41,862 nt of DNA from Flavobacteriaceae bacterium (GCA_947457615.1 CANGWK010000026.1:1-41862); one strand, 5' to 3'; positions 15,928-25,319 are shown, counted from the first letter of the stretch. The notes: a model not told the origin generated them from the letters alone. Made by a program: numbers and translations.

Positions 15928-17367
15928 ATGAAAAATTACCTCCTAAAAACTATTCAATTATTCATCTTATTTATTGGATTTATAGCTTTCGCTCAAGTTC
16001 CTCAAAAAATGACCTATCAATCGGTAATTAGAAATACTAATGGCGATTTGGTTACCAATACAACCATCGGAATTCAGATTAGCATTCTAAAGGATTCACC
16101 GTCTGGTCAAGCTGTTTATGTAGAAACAATGAGTAATACCACCAATGAAAACGGTCTTTTAACTCTAGAAATCGGCGGAGGAACTCCAGTTTCAGGTACG
16201 TTTGCAGCTATTAACTGGTCAACCGGAACCTATTTTGTGAAAACCGAAACCGATCCAGCTGGTGGAACAAATTATACAATTGTTGGAGTTGGACAATTAT
16301 TGAGTGTGCCTTATGCCCTATTCTCTGGAAAAAGTACGAATCTAGGAAAATCTACTATTTATTTAACAGATGATATTACCGATGCAGAGGCCGCTGCACA
16401 AATTGAAGAAGAAGCTGGATCAAATACCGAAAATGTAGTTATTGACGGCACCACCCTATTAACCACAGTAGATTTGAGTAAAATAAAATCATTGTTAACA
16501 ATAACTATAAATAGCAATCAATCTCTTGCATCAGTTAATTTTAGTAACTTAAAAAAGACTTACAAAGATGTTTCCATAAACAACAATCCTTTATTAACTT
16601 CACTTTCTTTTCCATCATTAGAAAAATCTACATCGGGTATATTTACAATTATTAATAATATTGCGTTATCAAACATTCAATTTCCACTTTTAAACTCATT
16701 ATTAGCAATTACAATAGAATCCAATCCAGCCTTAAGCACAATTAATTTTGATAGTTTAACCAAAAGCTCTTCACAGATTTCAATAAATAATAATAACATA
16801 AATTCTATTACATTCCCTTTAGCAACAAATATTACTGTTAGCATTACTGATACCAACACAACAAGTATAAATTTACCTCAATTAACAAATGGTGCAATTC
16901 ACTTTGTTTGTCCTTTAACAACGTTAAATGCTACAGCACTAATAAACTGTTATGTATCAATAAGTAACTCCCAATTAACTACCTTAGATTTTCCCAATCT
17001 AACAACAACAAGTGTAATTGAATTACAAAATAATAACTTATTAACTAATGTTTCATTGCCTAACTTAACAAGTGTGGAAGGCTATTTTTATATTTTTTCA
17101 AATCCACAATTAAGTACTATTTCAATTCCTTCAATAAACACTATAAATCCTAATTCTATCAACTTTTCATTTTATTTCAATGCTACAAATAACGCACTGC
17201 CAGAATCTCAAATAAATTATTTATTGAATAAATTTATAAGCGTTAATATGAATGCTGGAAAAACCATAGATTTATCAAATCAGAATCCTGCAGCAGCTCC
17301 AACCGGACAAGGAATTATTGATAAACAAACCCTTGTAAATAATGGATTTATAGTAATTACAGATTAA
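15928..17367 (+). CDS. Secreted protein with leucine-rich-like repeats
   Basis: A protein of 479 residues. It has a signal peptide (1-22) and an N-terminal module (about 23-136, PQKMTYQSVIRN through LLSVPYALFSGKS) seen at the start of many Bacteroidota secreted proteins. A region from about 165 to 450 follows, with spaced Leu/Ile and Asn reminiscent of leucine-rich or receptor L-type repeats (NLPNLTSV, SINNNPLLTSLSFPSL). There is no T9SS tail; the end is AAAPTGQGIIDKQTLVNNGF. Probably a surface adhesion or binding protein, but the ligand is unknown. It lies between a T9SS protein gene and bshC, all co-directional with almost no gaps. Confidence 0.75.
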   Translation: MKNYLLKTIQLFILFIGFIAFAQVPQKMTYQSVIRNTNGDLVTNTTIGIQISILKDSPSGQAVYVETMSNTTNENGLLTLEIGGGTPVSGTFAAINWSTGTYFVKTETDPAGGTNYTIVGVGQLLSVPYALFSGKSTNLGKSTIYLTDDITDAEAAAQIEEEAGSNTENVVIDGTTLLTTVDLSKIKSLLTITINSNQSLASVNFSNLKKTYKDVSINNNPLLTSLSFPSLEKSTSGIFTIINNIALSNIQFPLLNSLLAITIESNPALSTINFDSLTKSSSQISINNNNINSITFPLATNITVSITDTNTTSINLPQLTNGAIHFVCPLTTLNATALINCYVSISNSQLTTLDFPNLTTTSVIELQNNNLLTNVSLPNLTSVEGYFYIFSNPQLSTISIPSINTINPNSINFSFYFNATNNALPESQINYLLNKFISVNMNAGKTIDLSNQNPAAAPTGQGIIDKQTLVNNGFIVITD

Positions 17368-17372
17368 TTAAT

Positions 17373-18971
17373 ATGCCAATAGATTGTATAAGTTACCAAA
17401 AATCAGGATTTTTCTCTAAACTAATCGTTGATTATTTGGATGAGAAATCAGTGGTTATACCTTTTTACAATCGTTTTCCAAAAATTGAAAATTTTAAAGA
17501 TCAAATCGAAGAAAAAGGTTTCAATTATAATTGCAATGACAATAAAAAAAGGCAAATTTTAGTATCTGAACTTGAAAAGCAATATGCTAATTTTGAAGTT
17601 TCAGATGCTACAAAAAACAACATTAGCCTTTTAAACAATTCCAATACATTTACAATAACTACTGGGCACCAACTGAATTTATTTACAGGTCCATTATATT
17701 TTATCTACAAAATTGTTTCCACAATAAACCTTTGCAAACAATTAAAAAAGGAATATCCTAAACAGAATTTTGTTCCTATTTATTGGATGGCAACCGAAGA
17801 CCACGATTTTGAAGAGATAAATTATTTTAATTTCAAAAGTGAAAAAATCCAATGGAAAAGAGAAAGTTTTGGTCCCGTTGGAAGATTATCTACTGAAGGT
17901 TTAAAAGAAGTTTTATCGGAATTTTCTAACGAAATAGGCACAAGTGAAAATGCAAATTTTTTAATAGATTTATTTGAAAAATCCTATTTGGACCATTCTA
18001 ATTTAGCAGATGCAACACGCTATTTAGCCAATGAATTATTTAAAGAAGAAGGATTGGTAATATTGGATGGAGATTCTATTGCTTTGAAAAAATTATTTAT
18101 TCCCTATATAAAAGAGGAACTGCTTAACCAAACTTCTTTTAAGAAAGTAAGCGAAACTTCTGATAAATTATCCGAATATAAAATTCAAGTAAATCCTCGT
18201 GAAATAAATCTTTTTTATATAGAAGATACATTAAGAGAACGTATTATATTAGAAAACGGAGTTTATAAAGTAAACAACACAAGCACAACTTTTACTGAAT
18301 CCGAAATTCTATTAGAATTAGAAAATTATCCAGAAAAATTTAGTCCGAATGTGATTTTAAGACCTTTATACCAAGAAATAATCTTGCCGAATTTATGCTA
18401 CATTGGGGGAGGTGGCGAATTGGCGTATTGGTTGGAATTAAAATCTAATTTTGAAGCAAATAACGTAACATTTCCTATTCTATTACTTAGAAATTCAGTT
18501 GTTACAATAACATTAAAACAAACTGAAAAAGCAGATAAACTGGAGTTAAGTTACGCTGATTTATTTACGAATCAACAAGAATTGTTTAATAAAAAAACAA
18601 AAGAATTTTCAAAGTTTACTATTGATTTTACAGAACAAAAAGAGGCACTTAAAAAACAATTTGGAGCATTATTTGAAATTGCTAATCAAACCGATAAATC
18701 CTTTTTGGGAGCAGTTAAAGCACAAGAAATAAAACAGACAAAAGGATTAGAAAATTTAGAAAAAAGATTGCTACGAGCCGAGAAAAGAATTTATAATGAT
18801 CGTTTGCAGAGGATTTTGGCATTGCAAAATGAAATTTTTCCACACCAAAGTCTACAAGAACGCAAAGCAAATTTTAGTGAATTTTATTTAGAATATGGAG
18901 ATACTTTCATGAAGAAAATACTGTCCGAATTAAAACCTTTAGACCAGAAATTTAAAGTTATCACTTTATAG
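17373..18971 (+). CDS. bshC: Bacillithiol biosynthesis cysteine-adding enzyme BshC
   Basis: Catalyses the last step of bacillithiol synthesis, linking cysteine to glucosaminyl-malate in the cytosol. The 532 residues are the normal BshC length. Recognisable blocks are [31 protein letters not shown], a [13 protein letters not shown] motif and a C-terminal coiled coil ending [12 protein letters not shown]. bshA and bshB are not in the window. It begins five bases after the secreted repeat protein gene, an odd partner for a thiol-synthesis gene. Confidence 0.94.
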   Translation: MPIDCISYQKSGFFSKLIVDYLDEKSVVIPFYNRFPKIENFKDQIEEKGFNYNCNDNKKRQILVSELEKQYANFEVSDATKNNISLLNNSNTFTITTGHQLNLFTGPLYFIYKIVSTINLCKQLKKEYPKQNFVPIYWMATEDHDFEEINYFNFKSEKIQWKRESFGPVGRLSTEGLKEVLSEFSNEIGTSENANFLIDLFEKSYLDHSNLADATRYLANELFKEEGLVILDGDSIALKKLFIPYIKEELLNQTSFKKVSETSDKLSEYKIQVNPREINLFYIEDTLRERIILENGVYKVNNTSTTFTESEILLELENYPEKFSPNVILRPLYQEIILPNLCYIGGGGELAYWLELKSNFEANNVTFPILLLRNSVVTITLKQTEKADKLELSYADLFTNQQELFNKKTKEFSKFTIDFTEQKEALKKQFGALFEIANQTDKSFLGAVKAQEIKQTKGLENLEKRLLRAEKRIYNDRLQRILALQNEIFPHQSLQERKANFSEFYLEYGDTFMKKILSELKPLDQKFKVITL

Positions 18972-18982
18972 CCTTTTCATTC

Positions 18983-19012
18983 TTGCTTATCGTAAAAAAA
19001 ATATTACTTTTG
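18983..19012 (+). promoter_or_regulatory. ndk promoter, TTG-N19-TACTTTTG
   Basis: TTG at 18983-18985 and TACTTTTG at 19005-19012 are separated by 19 bases, the best match to the Bacteroidota sigma-A promoter in this window. The -7 box ends 26 bases before the ndk ATG. Confidence 0.8.
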
Positions 19013-19038
19013 CACCCAATTTAATACAAAAACACAAA

Positions 19039-19458
19039 ATGGCTACAAATAGAACATTTACAATGATTAAACCAGATGCTGTAGAAAACGGACATATTGG
19101 TGGAATTTTAAACATGATTACAGAAGGTGGTTTCAAAATTATTTCTTTGAAATTAACACAACTTACAGTTGCCGATGCACAAGCTTTTTACGCTGTTCAC
19201 TCCACACGACCTTTTTATGGTGAACTAGTTGAATTCATGTCTCGTGGACCAATCGTTGCTGCAATTCTTGAAAAAGAAAATGCAATTGAAGATTTTAGAA
19301 CTTTAATTGGTGCTACTAATCCTGCAGATGCTGCCGAAGGAACTATCCGTAAAAAATATGCTACCTCTATTGGAGAAAATGCAGTTCACGGATCCGATTC
19401 TGATGAAAATGCTGCAATCGAAGGTGCTTTCCATTTTGCTGGAAGAGAGCAGTTTTAG
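19039..19458 (+). CDS. ndk: Nucleoside-diphosphate kinase
   Basis: Transfers the terminal phosphate between nucleoside triphosphates and diphosphates through a phosphohistidine. The 139 residues show the family start TMIKPDAV, the RPFY block and the active site NAVHGSDS with catalytic H117. A promoter with a 19-base spacer lies upstream and a perfect 17-base stem terminator downstream, so it is its own transcription unit. Confidence 0.97.
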   Translation: MATNRTFTMIKPDAVENGHIGGILNMITEGGFKIISLKLTQLTVADAQAFYAVHSTRPFYGELVEFMSRGPIVAAILEKENAIEDFRTLIGATNPADAAEGTIRKKYATSIGENAVHGSDSDENAAIEGAFHFAGREQF

Positions 19459-19495
19459 TATTCAATGTTCCGTTTTTAGTGAGCAGTTTATATAA

Positions 19496-19535
19496 ATACA
19501 AAATCCCATTTCTTTATTGAAATGGGATTTTGTAT
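19496..19535. terminator. Bidirectional terminator, 17-base perfect stem
   Basis: Arms 19496-19512 and 19519-19535 are perfectly complementary (centre ATCCCATTTC with GAAATGGGAT) around a 6-base loop. It follows ndk and precedes the end of the convergent DUF721 gene. The flanks are only moderately T-rich, but the stem is unusually long. Confidence 0.82.
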
Positions 19536-19599
19536 GTTTATTTTGTTCTACCTCTCTTTAGCCTCTTCTGACTTAGTACCTTGTACCTCGCACTTCTTC

Positions 19600-19896
19600 T
19601 TATCTCAAAACAATATCTTTTACGACTTCTTTACGAAGCTCTTCGTTAAGCATCATAATAATTTTTTGTTTGCCATAACCTAATTCTTCTCGTAAAACTG
19701 CCGAAGTAAGTTTGACATATAAAGTGCTTCCCTTTAAAATTACTTCTTGCGTATAACTATTAACTCCATTCCCCATAAGGTTTTTCCATGCTTGCTCTAC
19801 ATCTATTTTATCCATGCCTGCCTCTAGCTTATTTTGTTGAATAAACTGTTGCAAAACATCGGATATTGAACTTTCGTTACTTAGTCGTTTCGCCAT
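19600..19896 (-). CDS. DUF721 (DciA-like) protein
   Basis: A protein of 98 residues in the DUF721 family, which includes DciA, a loader of the replicative helicase in bacteria lacking DnaC. The N-terminal helix (SISDVLQQFIQQ) is followed by a KH-like core (AWKNLMGNGVNSYTQEVILKGSTLYVKLTSAVLREEL). Helicase loading in this phylum is inferred from the family. Its ATG shares one base with the stop of the upstream lipoprotein gene, indicating translational coupling. Confidence 0.87.
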   Translation of the reverse strand: MAKRLSNESSISDVLQQFIQQNKLEAGMDKIDVEQAWKNLMGNGVNSYTQEVILKGSTLYVKLTSAVLREELGYGKQKIIMMLNEELRKEVVKDIVLR

Positions 19897-20315
19897 TATT
19901 TTATTGAAAAAGGAATTTGTCGTTTGTAATGGTACTCCAAATTCTCCTTGTTTTTTAATACTAAAACGCTGTCTTTAAGTTCCAAAATTTCTTCTCGCCA
20001 TTTTCCGAAATTAGTGGTGTAGTTAACATAAAAAACATTGTCCTTATTTGTTATAGTAAAAGTTTCTTTAATGTTATTAGTCAAATAGGTGCCATCCAAT
20101 TGCGGCATTACTTTTTGGCGGAAGCCTTTTTTATCTTTTACTTCAAAAAAATCTATGGTTTCATTTACCTTATATTCCTTTTTACCTCCCTGCGGAAGTT
20201 CTACCTTTTGAATCTCCCAATAGCCATTTATTTTGGCAATATCAGCATCTAAAACTTTAGGTTTACAGGCAACAAATAACAAACTAAAAAAGAAAAAGGC
20301 TAGAATTTTTTTCAT
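19896..20315 (-). CDS. Lipocalin-like lipoprotein
   Basis: A protein of 139 residues with a lipoprotein signal peptide (lipobox LFVAC, lipidated C17) and a small beta-rich domain that begins INGYWEIQKVEL. This resembles the lipocalin-like proteins abundant in Bacteroidota. Function is unknown. The gene overlaps the DUF721 gene by one base, so both come from one transcript. Confidence 0.78.
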   Translation of the reverse strand: MKKILAFFFFSLLFVACKPKVLDADIAKINGYWEIQKVELPQGGKKEYKVNETIDFFEVKDKKGFRQKVMPQLDGTYLTNNIKETFTITNKDNVFYVNYTTNFGKWREEILELKDSVLVLKNKENLEYHYKRQIPFSIK

Positions 20316-20418
20316 GTCTTAAAATAAAATATAAAATTACAATTAATTTTAAGGAATAAAAAAGTATTTTTGATTAAACGTTTTAAATTTTCCACGTGAT
20401 ATTATTATGTCAATCATC

Positions 20419-21507
20419 ATGAAAAAATATTTTCCTTTTCTATTTATGCTTCTTTTTATTTTTGGATGCGCTGAAAAAGATTGTGGATGCTCCTCTCCGC
20501 TAGAAGAAGCAATGTATTTTCCTCCAAATGATGGAAGTGCCACCTGGGAAACTAAGTCTATTTCCGATTTAGGTTGGAATGCAAGTGCAGTTCAACCACT
20601 ATTAGATTATTTGCAATTAAAAAACTCCAAATCATTTATGATTATAGTTAATGGTAGAATTATAATAGAAAATTATTTTAATGGTCACACTGCAACAACA
20701 CTTTGGAAATGGAATAGTGCAGGAAAAACCTTGACCTCAACTGTAACCGGCATTGCCGAACAAGAAGGATTCATCAATATCAATAATAAAGTTTCAGATT
20801 ATTTAGGGACTGGATGGACAAGTATTCCTTTAGCGAAAGAAAATCTAATTACTTGCAAAAACCTTTTGTCTATGAATTCAGGTTTAGATGACACATTGGG
20901 AGACGATGTTTCGCCTGCAAATCTTCAATACATAGCGGATTCTGGAACTAGATGGGCTTATCATAATGTTTACGTGAAACTGCAAGATGTTGTAGAACAA
21001 GCTACTGGACAATCTTGGAACAATTATTTTAACAATAAGTTACGAGATAAAATAGGAATGGAAACTTCTGGATTCTGGTATATCGGGACAGGAGCAAATT
21101 TGGGTTTGAAGATTTATTTTAGTACAACTCGCAGTATGGCACGTTTTGGATTATTAGCTTTAAATAATGGCAAATGGAATGGAAATCAAATAATAAACAC
21201 ATCCTTCATTAATAGCGCAACTAACACATCTCAAAATATTAATTTATCTTATGGCTATCTGTGGTGGCTCAACGGAAGGTTAAGTTACCATTTACCTCAA
21301 ACCCAGTTACAGTTAAATGGAAGTTTAGTTTCCACAGCACCAACAGAAATGTATTGCGCTTTAGGAAAAGACGATCAAAAAATATATGTAGTCCCAAGTA
21401 AAAAAATGGTTATTATCAGAATGGGAGATGCTGCAGGAAGTGAAAATTTAGCTCTTTCCGATTTTGATGAAACGCTTTGGGCAAAAGTAAATGCGTTGTA
21501 TCAATAA
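20419..21507 (+). CDS. Lipoprotein serine hydrolase (class C beta-lactamase fold)
   Basis: A serine hydrolase of the beta-lactamase/penicillin-binding protein fold (Beta-lactamase, AmpC/esterase type). The frame opens at an ATG at 20407, but the second ATG at 20419 gives a cleaner lipoprotein signal (MKKYFPFLFMLLFIFGC). Counting from 20407, the catalytic SxxK is S104-A-G-K107 in WNSAGKT and the second motif YxN is Y185-H-N187. It could be an esterase, peptidase or a wall-modifying enzyme; I see no basis to call it a true beta-lactamase. The substrate is unknown. It is divergent from the lipocalin-like gene. Confidence 0.87.
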   Translation: MKKYFPFLFMLLFIFGCAEKDCGCSSPLEEAMYFPPNDGSATWETKSISDLGWNASAVQPLLDYLQLKNSKSFMIIVNGRIIIENYFNGHTATTLWKWNSAGKTLTSTVTGIAEQEGFININNKVSDYLGTGWTSIPLAKENLITCKNLLSMNSGLDDTLGDDVSPANLQYIADSGTRWAYHNVYVKLQDVVEQATGQSWNNYFNNKLRDKIGMETSGFWYIGTGANLGLKIYFSTTRSMARFGLLALNNGKWNGNQIINTSFINSATNTSQNINLSYGYLWWLNGRLSYHLPQTQLQLNGSLVSTAPTEMYCALGKDDQKIYVVPSKKMVIIRMGDAAGSENLALSDFDETLWAKVNALYQ

Positions 21508-21516
21508 AACAAATAT

Positions 21517-21705
21517 CTAATTAAACTTTGAGTTGAAAAACTTTATTAGGGTATAAATAAAAACCATAAAAGTAACCAGTTGCAAGCCCATGGCAATTGT
21601 AGGGAATTTAGATTCAATTACTTTTGCTAAAATCTCTACTCCAGCACTTATAGAAAGTAAAAGCAATGGGGAAGCCGTTTTGAAAAAAGACAAAAATTTA
21701 TTCAT
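21517..21705 (-). CDS. Small two-helix membrane protein
   Basis: A 62-residue protein with two hydrophobic segments (about 13-30 and 36-53), probably an integral membrane protein. I do not recognise the family. It starts five bases after the ftsY stop on the same strand, so it is probably co-transcribed with ftsY. A role in membrane protein targeting would be speculation. Confidence 0.6.
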   Translation of the reverse strand: MNKFLSFFKTASPLLLLSISAGVEILAKVIESKFPTIAMGLQLVTFMVFIYTLIKFFNSKFN

Positions 21706-21710
21706 ATCTG

Positions 21711-22691
21711 TTATTTAAAGAAACTATCTACAAACTCATATTTATTAAATACTTGCAAATCTTCAAGTCCTTCACCAACACCTATATATTTTACAGGAAT
21801 TTGAAATTGATCGGAAATTCCAATAACAACTCCGCCTTTGGCAGTTCCGTCAAGTTTAGTAACTGCTAAACACGAAACCTCAGTAGCTGCCGTAAATTGT
21901 TTAGCTTGTTCAAAAGCATTTTGTCCTGTTGATCCATCTAAAACTAAAAGCACATCGTGTGGCGCATCATGAGTTACTTTTTGCATCACTCGTTTTACTT
22001 TAGATAATTCACTCATCAAGCCAACTTTATTATGCAATCTTCCCGCAGTGTCAATAATCACAACATCGGCATTTTGAGAAACAGCACTTTGCAAAGTGTC
22101 AAATGCAACCGATGCTGGATCAGACCCCATTTGCTGTTTTACTATTGGCACTCCTACTCTATCAGCCCAAATTTGTAATTGATCAATTGCTGCAGCACGA
22201 AAAGTATCCCCAGCACCAAGAACTACACTATAGCCCGCTTTTTTAAATTGGTAGGCTAATTTTCCAATTGTAGTTGTTTTTCCTACACCATTAACTCCAA
22301 CAACCATAATTACATATGGTTTTTTATCTTCAGGAATTGTAAATTCGGATTCTTCACCTGATTTTGTCTCGGATAAAAGACCCGAAATTTCTTCTCTAAG
22401 AATGAGATTTAATTCCTCTGTTCCTAAATATTTATCGGTAGAAACTCGTTCTTCAATTCTTTTTATAATTTTTAAGGTAGTTGCTACACCAACATCCGAA
22501 GAAACTAGAATTTCCTCAAGATTATCTAAAACCTCATCATCTACCTTAGATTTTCCAGCAATTGCCTTGGTAAGTTTAGAAAAAAAGGAAGTTTTAGTTT
22601 TCTCTAAACCTTTATCTAAAGTTTCTTTAGCCTGCTCCGTAATCGCAGTTTCTTTCTTCTCTGAGGAAAATATTTTTTTAAAAAAACTCAT
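21711..22691 (-). CDS. ftsY: Signal recognition particle receptor FtsY
   Basis: GTPase that docks ribosome-SRP complexes at the membrane. The 326 residues contain the N domain (about 25-110) and the NG GTPase domain. Motifs are the P-loop GVNGVGKT (132-139), DTFRAAA (162-168), DTAGR (214-218) and TKLDGTAKGG. The acidic N-terminal A domain is very short, as is common in Bacteroidota. It lies downstream of the rpmB-rpmG-DUF4295 cluster, separated by a terminator and its own -7 box (22742-22749). Confidence 0.96.
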   Translation of the reverse strand: MSFFKKIFSSEKKETAITEQAKETLDKGLEKTKTSFFSKLTKAIAGKSKVDDEVLDNLEEILVSSDVGVATTLKIIKRIEERVSTDKYLGTEELNLILREEISGLLSETKSGEESEFTIPEDKKPYVIMVVGVNGVGKTTTIGKLAYQFKKAGYSVVLGAGDTFRAAAIDQLQIWADRVGVPIVKQQMGSDPASVAFDTLQSAVSQNADVVIIDTAGRLHNKVGLMSELSKVKRVMQKVTHDAPHDVLLVLDGSTGQNAFEQAKQFTAATEVSCLAVTKLDGTAKGGVVIGISDQFQIPVKYIGVGEGLEDLQVFNKYEFVDSFFK

Positions 22692-22741
22692 AATACAGAT
22701 TTATGGTTTAATGTTATAATTACTTTTGGATAAACAAGGAA

Positions 22742-22749
22742 CAAATATA
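22742..22749 (-). promoter_or_regulatory. -7 box of the ftsY promoter
   Basis: TATATTTG on the minus strand, immediately after the terminator of the ribosomal protein cluster and about 50 bases before the ftsY ATG. Confidence 0.5.
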
Positions 22750-22758
22750 AAAATAAAA

Positions 22759-22784
22759 AAGCTACTTCCGTTAGAAAGTAGCTT
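22759..22784 (-). terminator. Terminator of the rpmB-rpmG-DUF4295 cluster
   Basis: AAGCTACTT pairs with AAGTAGCTT over an 8-base loop. On the minus strand it is followed by TTTTTTATTTTT. It separates the ribosomal cluster from ftsY. Confidence 0.82.
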
Positions 22785-22805
22785 AGATATAATTTATTTG
22801 CTGAA

Positions 22806-22958
22806 TTATTTCTTATTTAAGAAACTATCCACTTCTTCTGGAGTCATAATGCTTTCTACAAAAGTGTAAGCTCCTGTTTTTGGAGATTTCACCATTTTAA
22901 TAGCTTTTGTTAATCTCTTAGAAGCTGTCTGTAATGTTGCAACGGTCTTTTTTGCCAT
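22806..22958 (-). CDS. DUF4295 protein, ribosome-associated
   Basis: A 50-residue basic protein (MAKKTVATLQTASKRL start, VDSFLNKK end). It is typical of the DUF4295 family, which in Bacteroidota always seems to follow the L28 and L33 genes. I recall that a protein of this kind was seen in the Flavobacterium johnsoniae ribosome structure and named bL38, but I cannot verify that here. The stop codon is at 22806-22808 and the ATG at 22956-22958. Its length, charge and operon position all support a ribosomal role. Confidence 0.9.
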   Translation of the reverse strand: MAKKTVATLQTASKRLTKAIKMVKSPKTGAYTFVESIMTPEEVDSFLNKK

Positions 22959-23002
22959 GATTCAAATGAGTATTGAAATTTCTACAAATGTAAAATCTCT
23001 AA

Positions 23003-23185
23003 TTATTTAATTTCTTTATGAACAGTCATTCTCTTTAAGATTGGATTAAATTTCTTAATCTCTAATCTATCTGGAGTGTTTTTTTTATTTTTGTTTGTAA
23101 TGTAACGGGAAGTCCCTGGAAGTCCAGTTCCTTTGTGCTCAGTACATTCTAAAATTACTTGAATTCTATTACCTTTCTTAGCCAT
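23003..23185 (-). CDS. rpmG: 50S ribosomal protein L33 (bL33)
   Basis: Large-subunit ribosomal protein near the tRNA exit site. The 60 residues ([18 protein letters not shown] start, RMTVHKEIK end) match bL33. Only one cysteine is present, so the paired CxxC zinc motifs of zinc-binding L33 forms are absent; this is a zinc-independent form. It lies between rpmB and the DUF4295 gene. Confidence 0.96.
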   Translation of the reverse strand: MAKKGNRIQVILECTEHKGTGLPGTSRYITNKNKKNTPDRLEIKKFNPILKRMTVHKEIK

Positions 23186-23212
23186 CTTACTTTATTTTAA
23201 TTGGATTTTGAA

Positions 23213-23449
23213 TTATTTTATAAATCCATTAGCTTTAGCTGTTTTCAATACAGCAGCTAATCCATTTTTATTAATTGTTTTTATTGTAGAAGCAGCTACT
23301 CTTAAAGTAACCCATCTGTCTTCTTCAGCAAGATAGAAACGTTTTTTAACTAAGTTTACAGAAAATTTTCTCTTAGTTTTGTTCATTGCGTGGGAAACAT
23401 TATTTCCTACCATCGCTCTTTTACCTGTAAGGTCACAAACTCTTGACAT
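23213..23449 (-). CDS. rpmB: 50S ribosomal protein L28 (bL28)
   Basis: Large-subunit ribosomal protein. The 78 residues open with [21 protein letters not shown], the usual bL28 signature, and run through [15 protein letters not shown] to the end. Only one cysteine is found, so it is a zinc-independent form. First gene of the rpmB-rpmG-DUF4295 operon, with a recognisable promoter at 23486-23516. Confidence 0.97.
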   Translation of the reverse strand: MSRVCDLTGKRAMVGNNVSHAMNKTKRKFSVNLVKKRFYLAEEDRWVTLRVAASTIKTINKNGLAAVLKTAKANGFIK

Positions 23450-23485
23450 TATACTTATCTTTTATCGTTATTCAAATCGAGGGTG

Positions 23486-23516
23486 CAAAGAAACAAAAAA
23501 GAAACCTTACTGCCAA
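23486..23516 (-). promoter_or_regulatory. rpmB promoter
   Basis: On the minus strand TTG (23514-23516), a 20-base spacer and TTTCTTTG (23486-23493), one base off TAnnTTTG. It lies 36 bases before the rpmB ATG. Confidence 0.6.
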
Positions 23517-23523
23517 AAAAATA

Positions 23524-24774
23524 TTAGACATTTTTTAAAATTTCTTTTTGCAATAATTCAAATGCTTTGTTTACAGTTCTATCTATCACTTTTTCACGAG
23601 GTTGACCAAAATTAAATTCTTCCACTAAAATACTATTTGGGGTTGCTAATGCTATAAAAACAGTCCCTAAAGTTGCATCAGCATCTCCTTTAGAAGGTCC
23701 CGCATTGCCTGTTGTTGCAATTGCATAGTCGGTTTTCATTAATTTTTGAACACCTAATGCCATTTCGGTGACAACGGCTGCACTTACAACTGAATGTTCA
23801 TCAATAGTTTTAACAGAAACTCCTAAAACAGAAATCTTAGTGTCTGTAGCATAACTAATTACACCTCCTCTAAAATAATTAGAAGCACCAGGAACAGTGG
23901 ATAATTCTTGTGCTATTTTGCCGCCTGTGCAACTTTCGGCTGTAGCAATTGTTTTTCCTTGCTGGGTTAATAGTCGACCTAAAACTACTTGAATAGTTTC
24001 GCTTTCGTCAAAACCAACAATGATATCGCCAATTATTTTGGCTAAAGAGTGTACCTTTTCGTTTATGGTATTTTCTAGAAGTTCTTTGTTAGTTCCTCTT
24101 CCTGTTAGTCGTAATCGAACTCTTCCTGGCGATGGTAAATAGGCCAATTTTATGAATTCCGGCAGACTGTTTTCCCAATCCTCAATGCGTTCTGCAACCA
24201 AGCTTTCTCCTTGTCCGTAGGTCATTATAGTTTTATGCAAAATGTAAGGACGCTTGTACTCTTTAACAATTTTAGGAATTATTTCATTTTCAACTATTAG
24301 CTTCATTTCATATGGAACGCCAGGCAACGAAATAAAAACAGTATTTTCCTTTTTCATCCACATACCGGGAGCAGTGCCTACTTTATTGAATAGTATTTGA
24401 CATTTGGAAGGGACCAATGCTTGATCTTTATTCATTTGCGATGCTGGCCGATTCATTACAGCTTCAATTAATTCAATTACGTGCGTCTCAACTTCTTTAT
24501 TTATTACCAAAGTATCATTGAAATATTCGCAAAAAGTGTGTTTGGTAATGTCGTCTTTTGTAGGACCTAAGCCTCCTGTAATTAGTACAATGTCGACTTT
24601 GTTTTGCAAGGATGCGAAAGTGTCTAAGATGTGCTGCTTGTCGTCGCTTATAGAAAGCAATTCGTGGGTTTGAACTCCAATTCGATCCAGTGCTTTTGCA
24701 ATGAACCCAGAATTAGTGTCAATAATTTGACCTATTAAAATTTCATCACCAATAGTTACTATGGTTGCTTTCAT
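23524..24774 (-). CDS. cinA: CinA-like protein (nucleotide amidohydrolase/pyrophosphatase)
   Basis: A cytosolic protein of 416 residues with two domains. The N-terminal MoCF_biosynth-like part (about 1-170, start [14 protein letters not shown], then [12 protein letters not shown] and [10 protein letters not shown]) is expected to act on ADP-ribose-type compounds. The C-terminal CinA/PncC domain (about 255-410, with TAESCTGG and [10 protein letters not shown]) has NMN deamidase activity in studied members. The name competence/damage-inducible protein is historical. It reads toward the rpmB promoter and is followed by no obvious terminator. Confidence 0.93.
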   Translation of the reverse strand: MKATIVTIGDEILIGQIIDTNSGFIAKALDRIGVQTHELLSISDDKQHILDTFASLQNKVDIVLITGGLGPTKDDITKHTFCEYFNDTLVINKEVETHVIELIEAVMNRPASQMNKDQALVPSKCQILFNKVGTAPGMWMKKENTVFISLPGVPYEMKLIVENEIIPKIVKEYKRPYILHKTIMTYGQGESLVAERIEDWENSLPEFIKLAYLPSPGRVRLRLTGRGTNKELLENTINEKVHSLAKIIGDIIVGFDESETIQVVLGRLLTQQGKTIATAESCTGGKIAQELSTVPGASNYFRGGVISYATDTKISVLGVSVKTIDEHSVVSAAVVTEMALGVQKLMKTDYAIATTGNAGPSKGDADATLGTVFIALATPNSILVEEFNFGQPREKVIDRTVNKAFELLQKEILKNV

Positions 24775-24863
24775 TTTTTTGATGCTTAATTGCTGAGGCG
24801 CTAAGTTACTAAGATTTAGTTTGTGGTTAAGTTAAAAACAAATAAAAAAATCGGAAAACTCTT

Positions 24864-24970
24864 TAGCCCCGATTGAAGTGAAAATCCTTTACTTTTTTTC
24901 TTTAAAAAAGTAAAGATTGAAATGGAAAGCGGGAAAAAGGCTGGCTAAAATGCCCGAATCTTTCGCTTCG
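24864..24970 (+). ncRNA. Structured intergenic element, copy B (Flavo-1-like?)
   Basis: Second copy, starting TAGCCCCGATTGAAGTG and closing its core at AAAGCGGGAA. The central hairpin is AAT, bulged C, CTTTACTTTTTT, loop, AAAAAAGTAAAG, ATT. GAAGTGAA at 24875-24882 is complementary, with one G-U pair, to TTCGCTTC at 24962-24969. This would cross the CCCG/CGGG stem as a pseudoknot. The element is bounded on the right by the stop codon of the HPt gene (24975) and lies on the opposite strand to both flanking genes. Promoter and transcript are unknown. Confidence 0.6.
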
Positions 24971-24974
24971 AAAA

Positions 24975-25319
24975 TTAAACTTCAAAATCTTTTTTAATTT
25001 CTTTTATAGCTTTTTCCAGTTGCTTCTTGATACTATCGCTGGTTGCTTCTATTTCCTTTCTCTTACCTTTCGATTTAGTCCAGGCTTCCACCTGAAGAAT
25101 TTCATCATAAGCAATTAACATTCCTAATAAATCTAGGGAGGGCTTAATTTTATGAGCAAAAGCATAGGCATGTTTGTAGTCTTTTTCTTTAATTCCCAAT
25201 TCCATTTGTTTAAAATCTTTAGGGATTTCAGTTACAAACAATCGCACAATTTCTAAGACAAAATCGGTGTCGTTATCTGAAAGTGAATGCACTTTTGAAA
25301 GGTTGTAATTTATTGCCAT
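24975..25319 (-). CDS. Histidine phosphotransfer (HPt) domain protein
   Basis: A 114-residue stand-alone HPt domain that would pass phosphate between response regulators in a phosphorelay. The phosphorylatable histidine is H56 in FAHKIKPSLDLLGM, close to the AHxLKG pattern of the family. It is all-helical by composition. No histidine kinase or response regulator is encoded nearby, so its partners are elsewhere. Its ATG overlaps the FAH-hydrolase stop codon by one base (TAATG), showing translational coupling. Confidence 0.87.
   Translation of the reverse strand: MAINYNLSKVHSLSDNDTDFVLEIVRLFVTEIPKDFKQMELGIKEKDYKHAYAFAHKIKPSLDLLGMLIAYDEILQVEAWTKSKGKRKEIEATSDSIKKQLEKAIKEIKKDFEV

Noticed and set aside
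20419..21507. Beta-lactamase resistance gene
   Set aside because: SxxK and YxN also occur in esterases and peptidases of this fold, and nothing in the sequence singles out beta-lactam hydrolysis.
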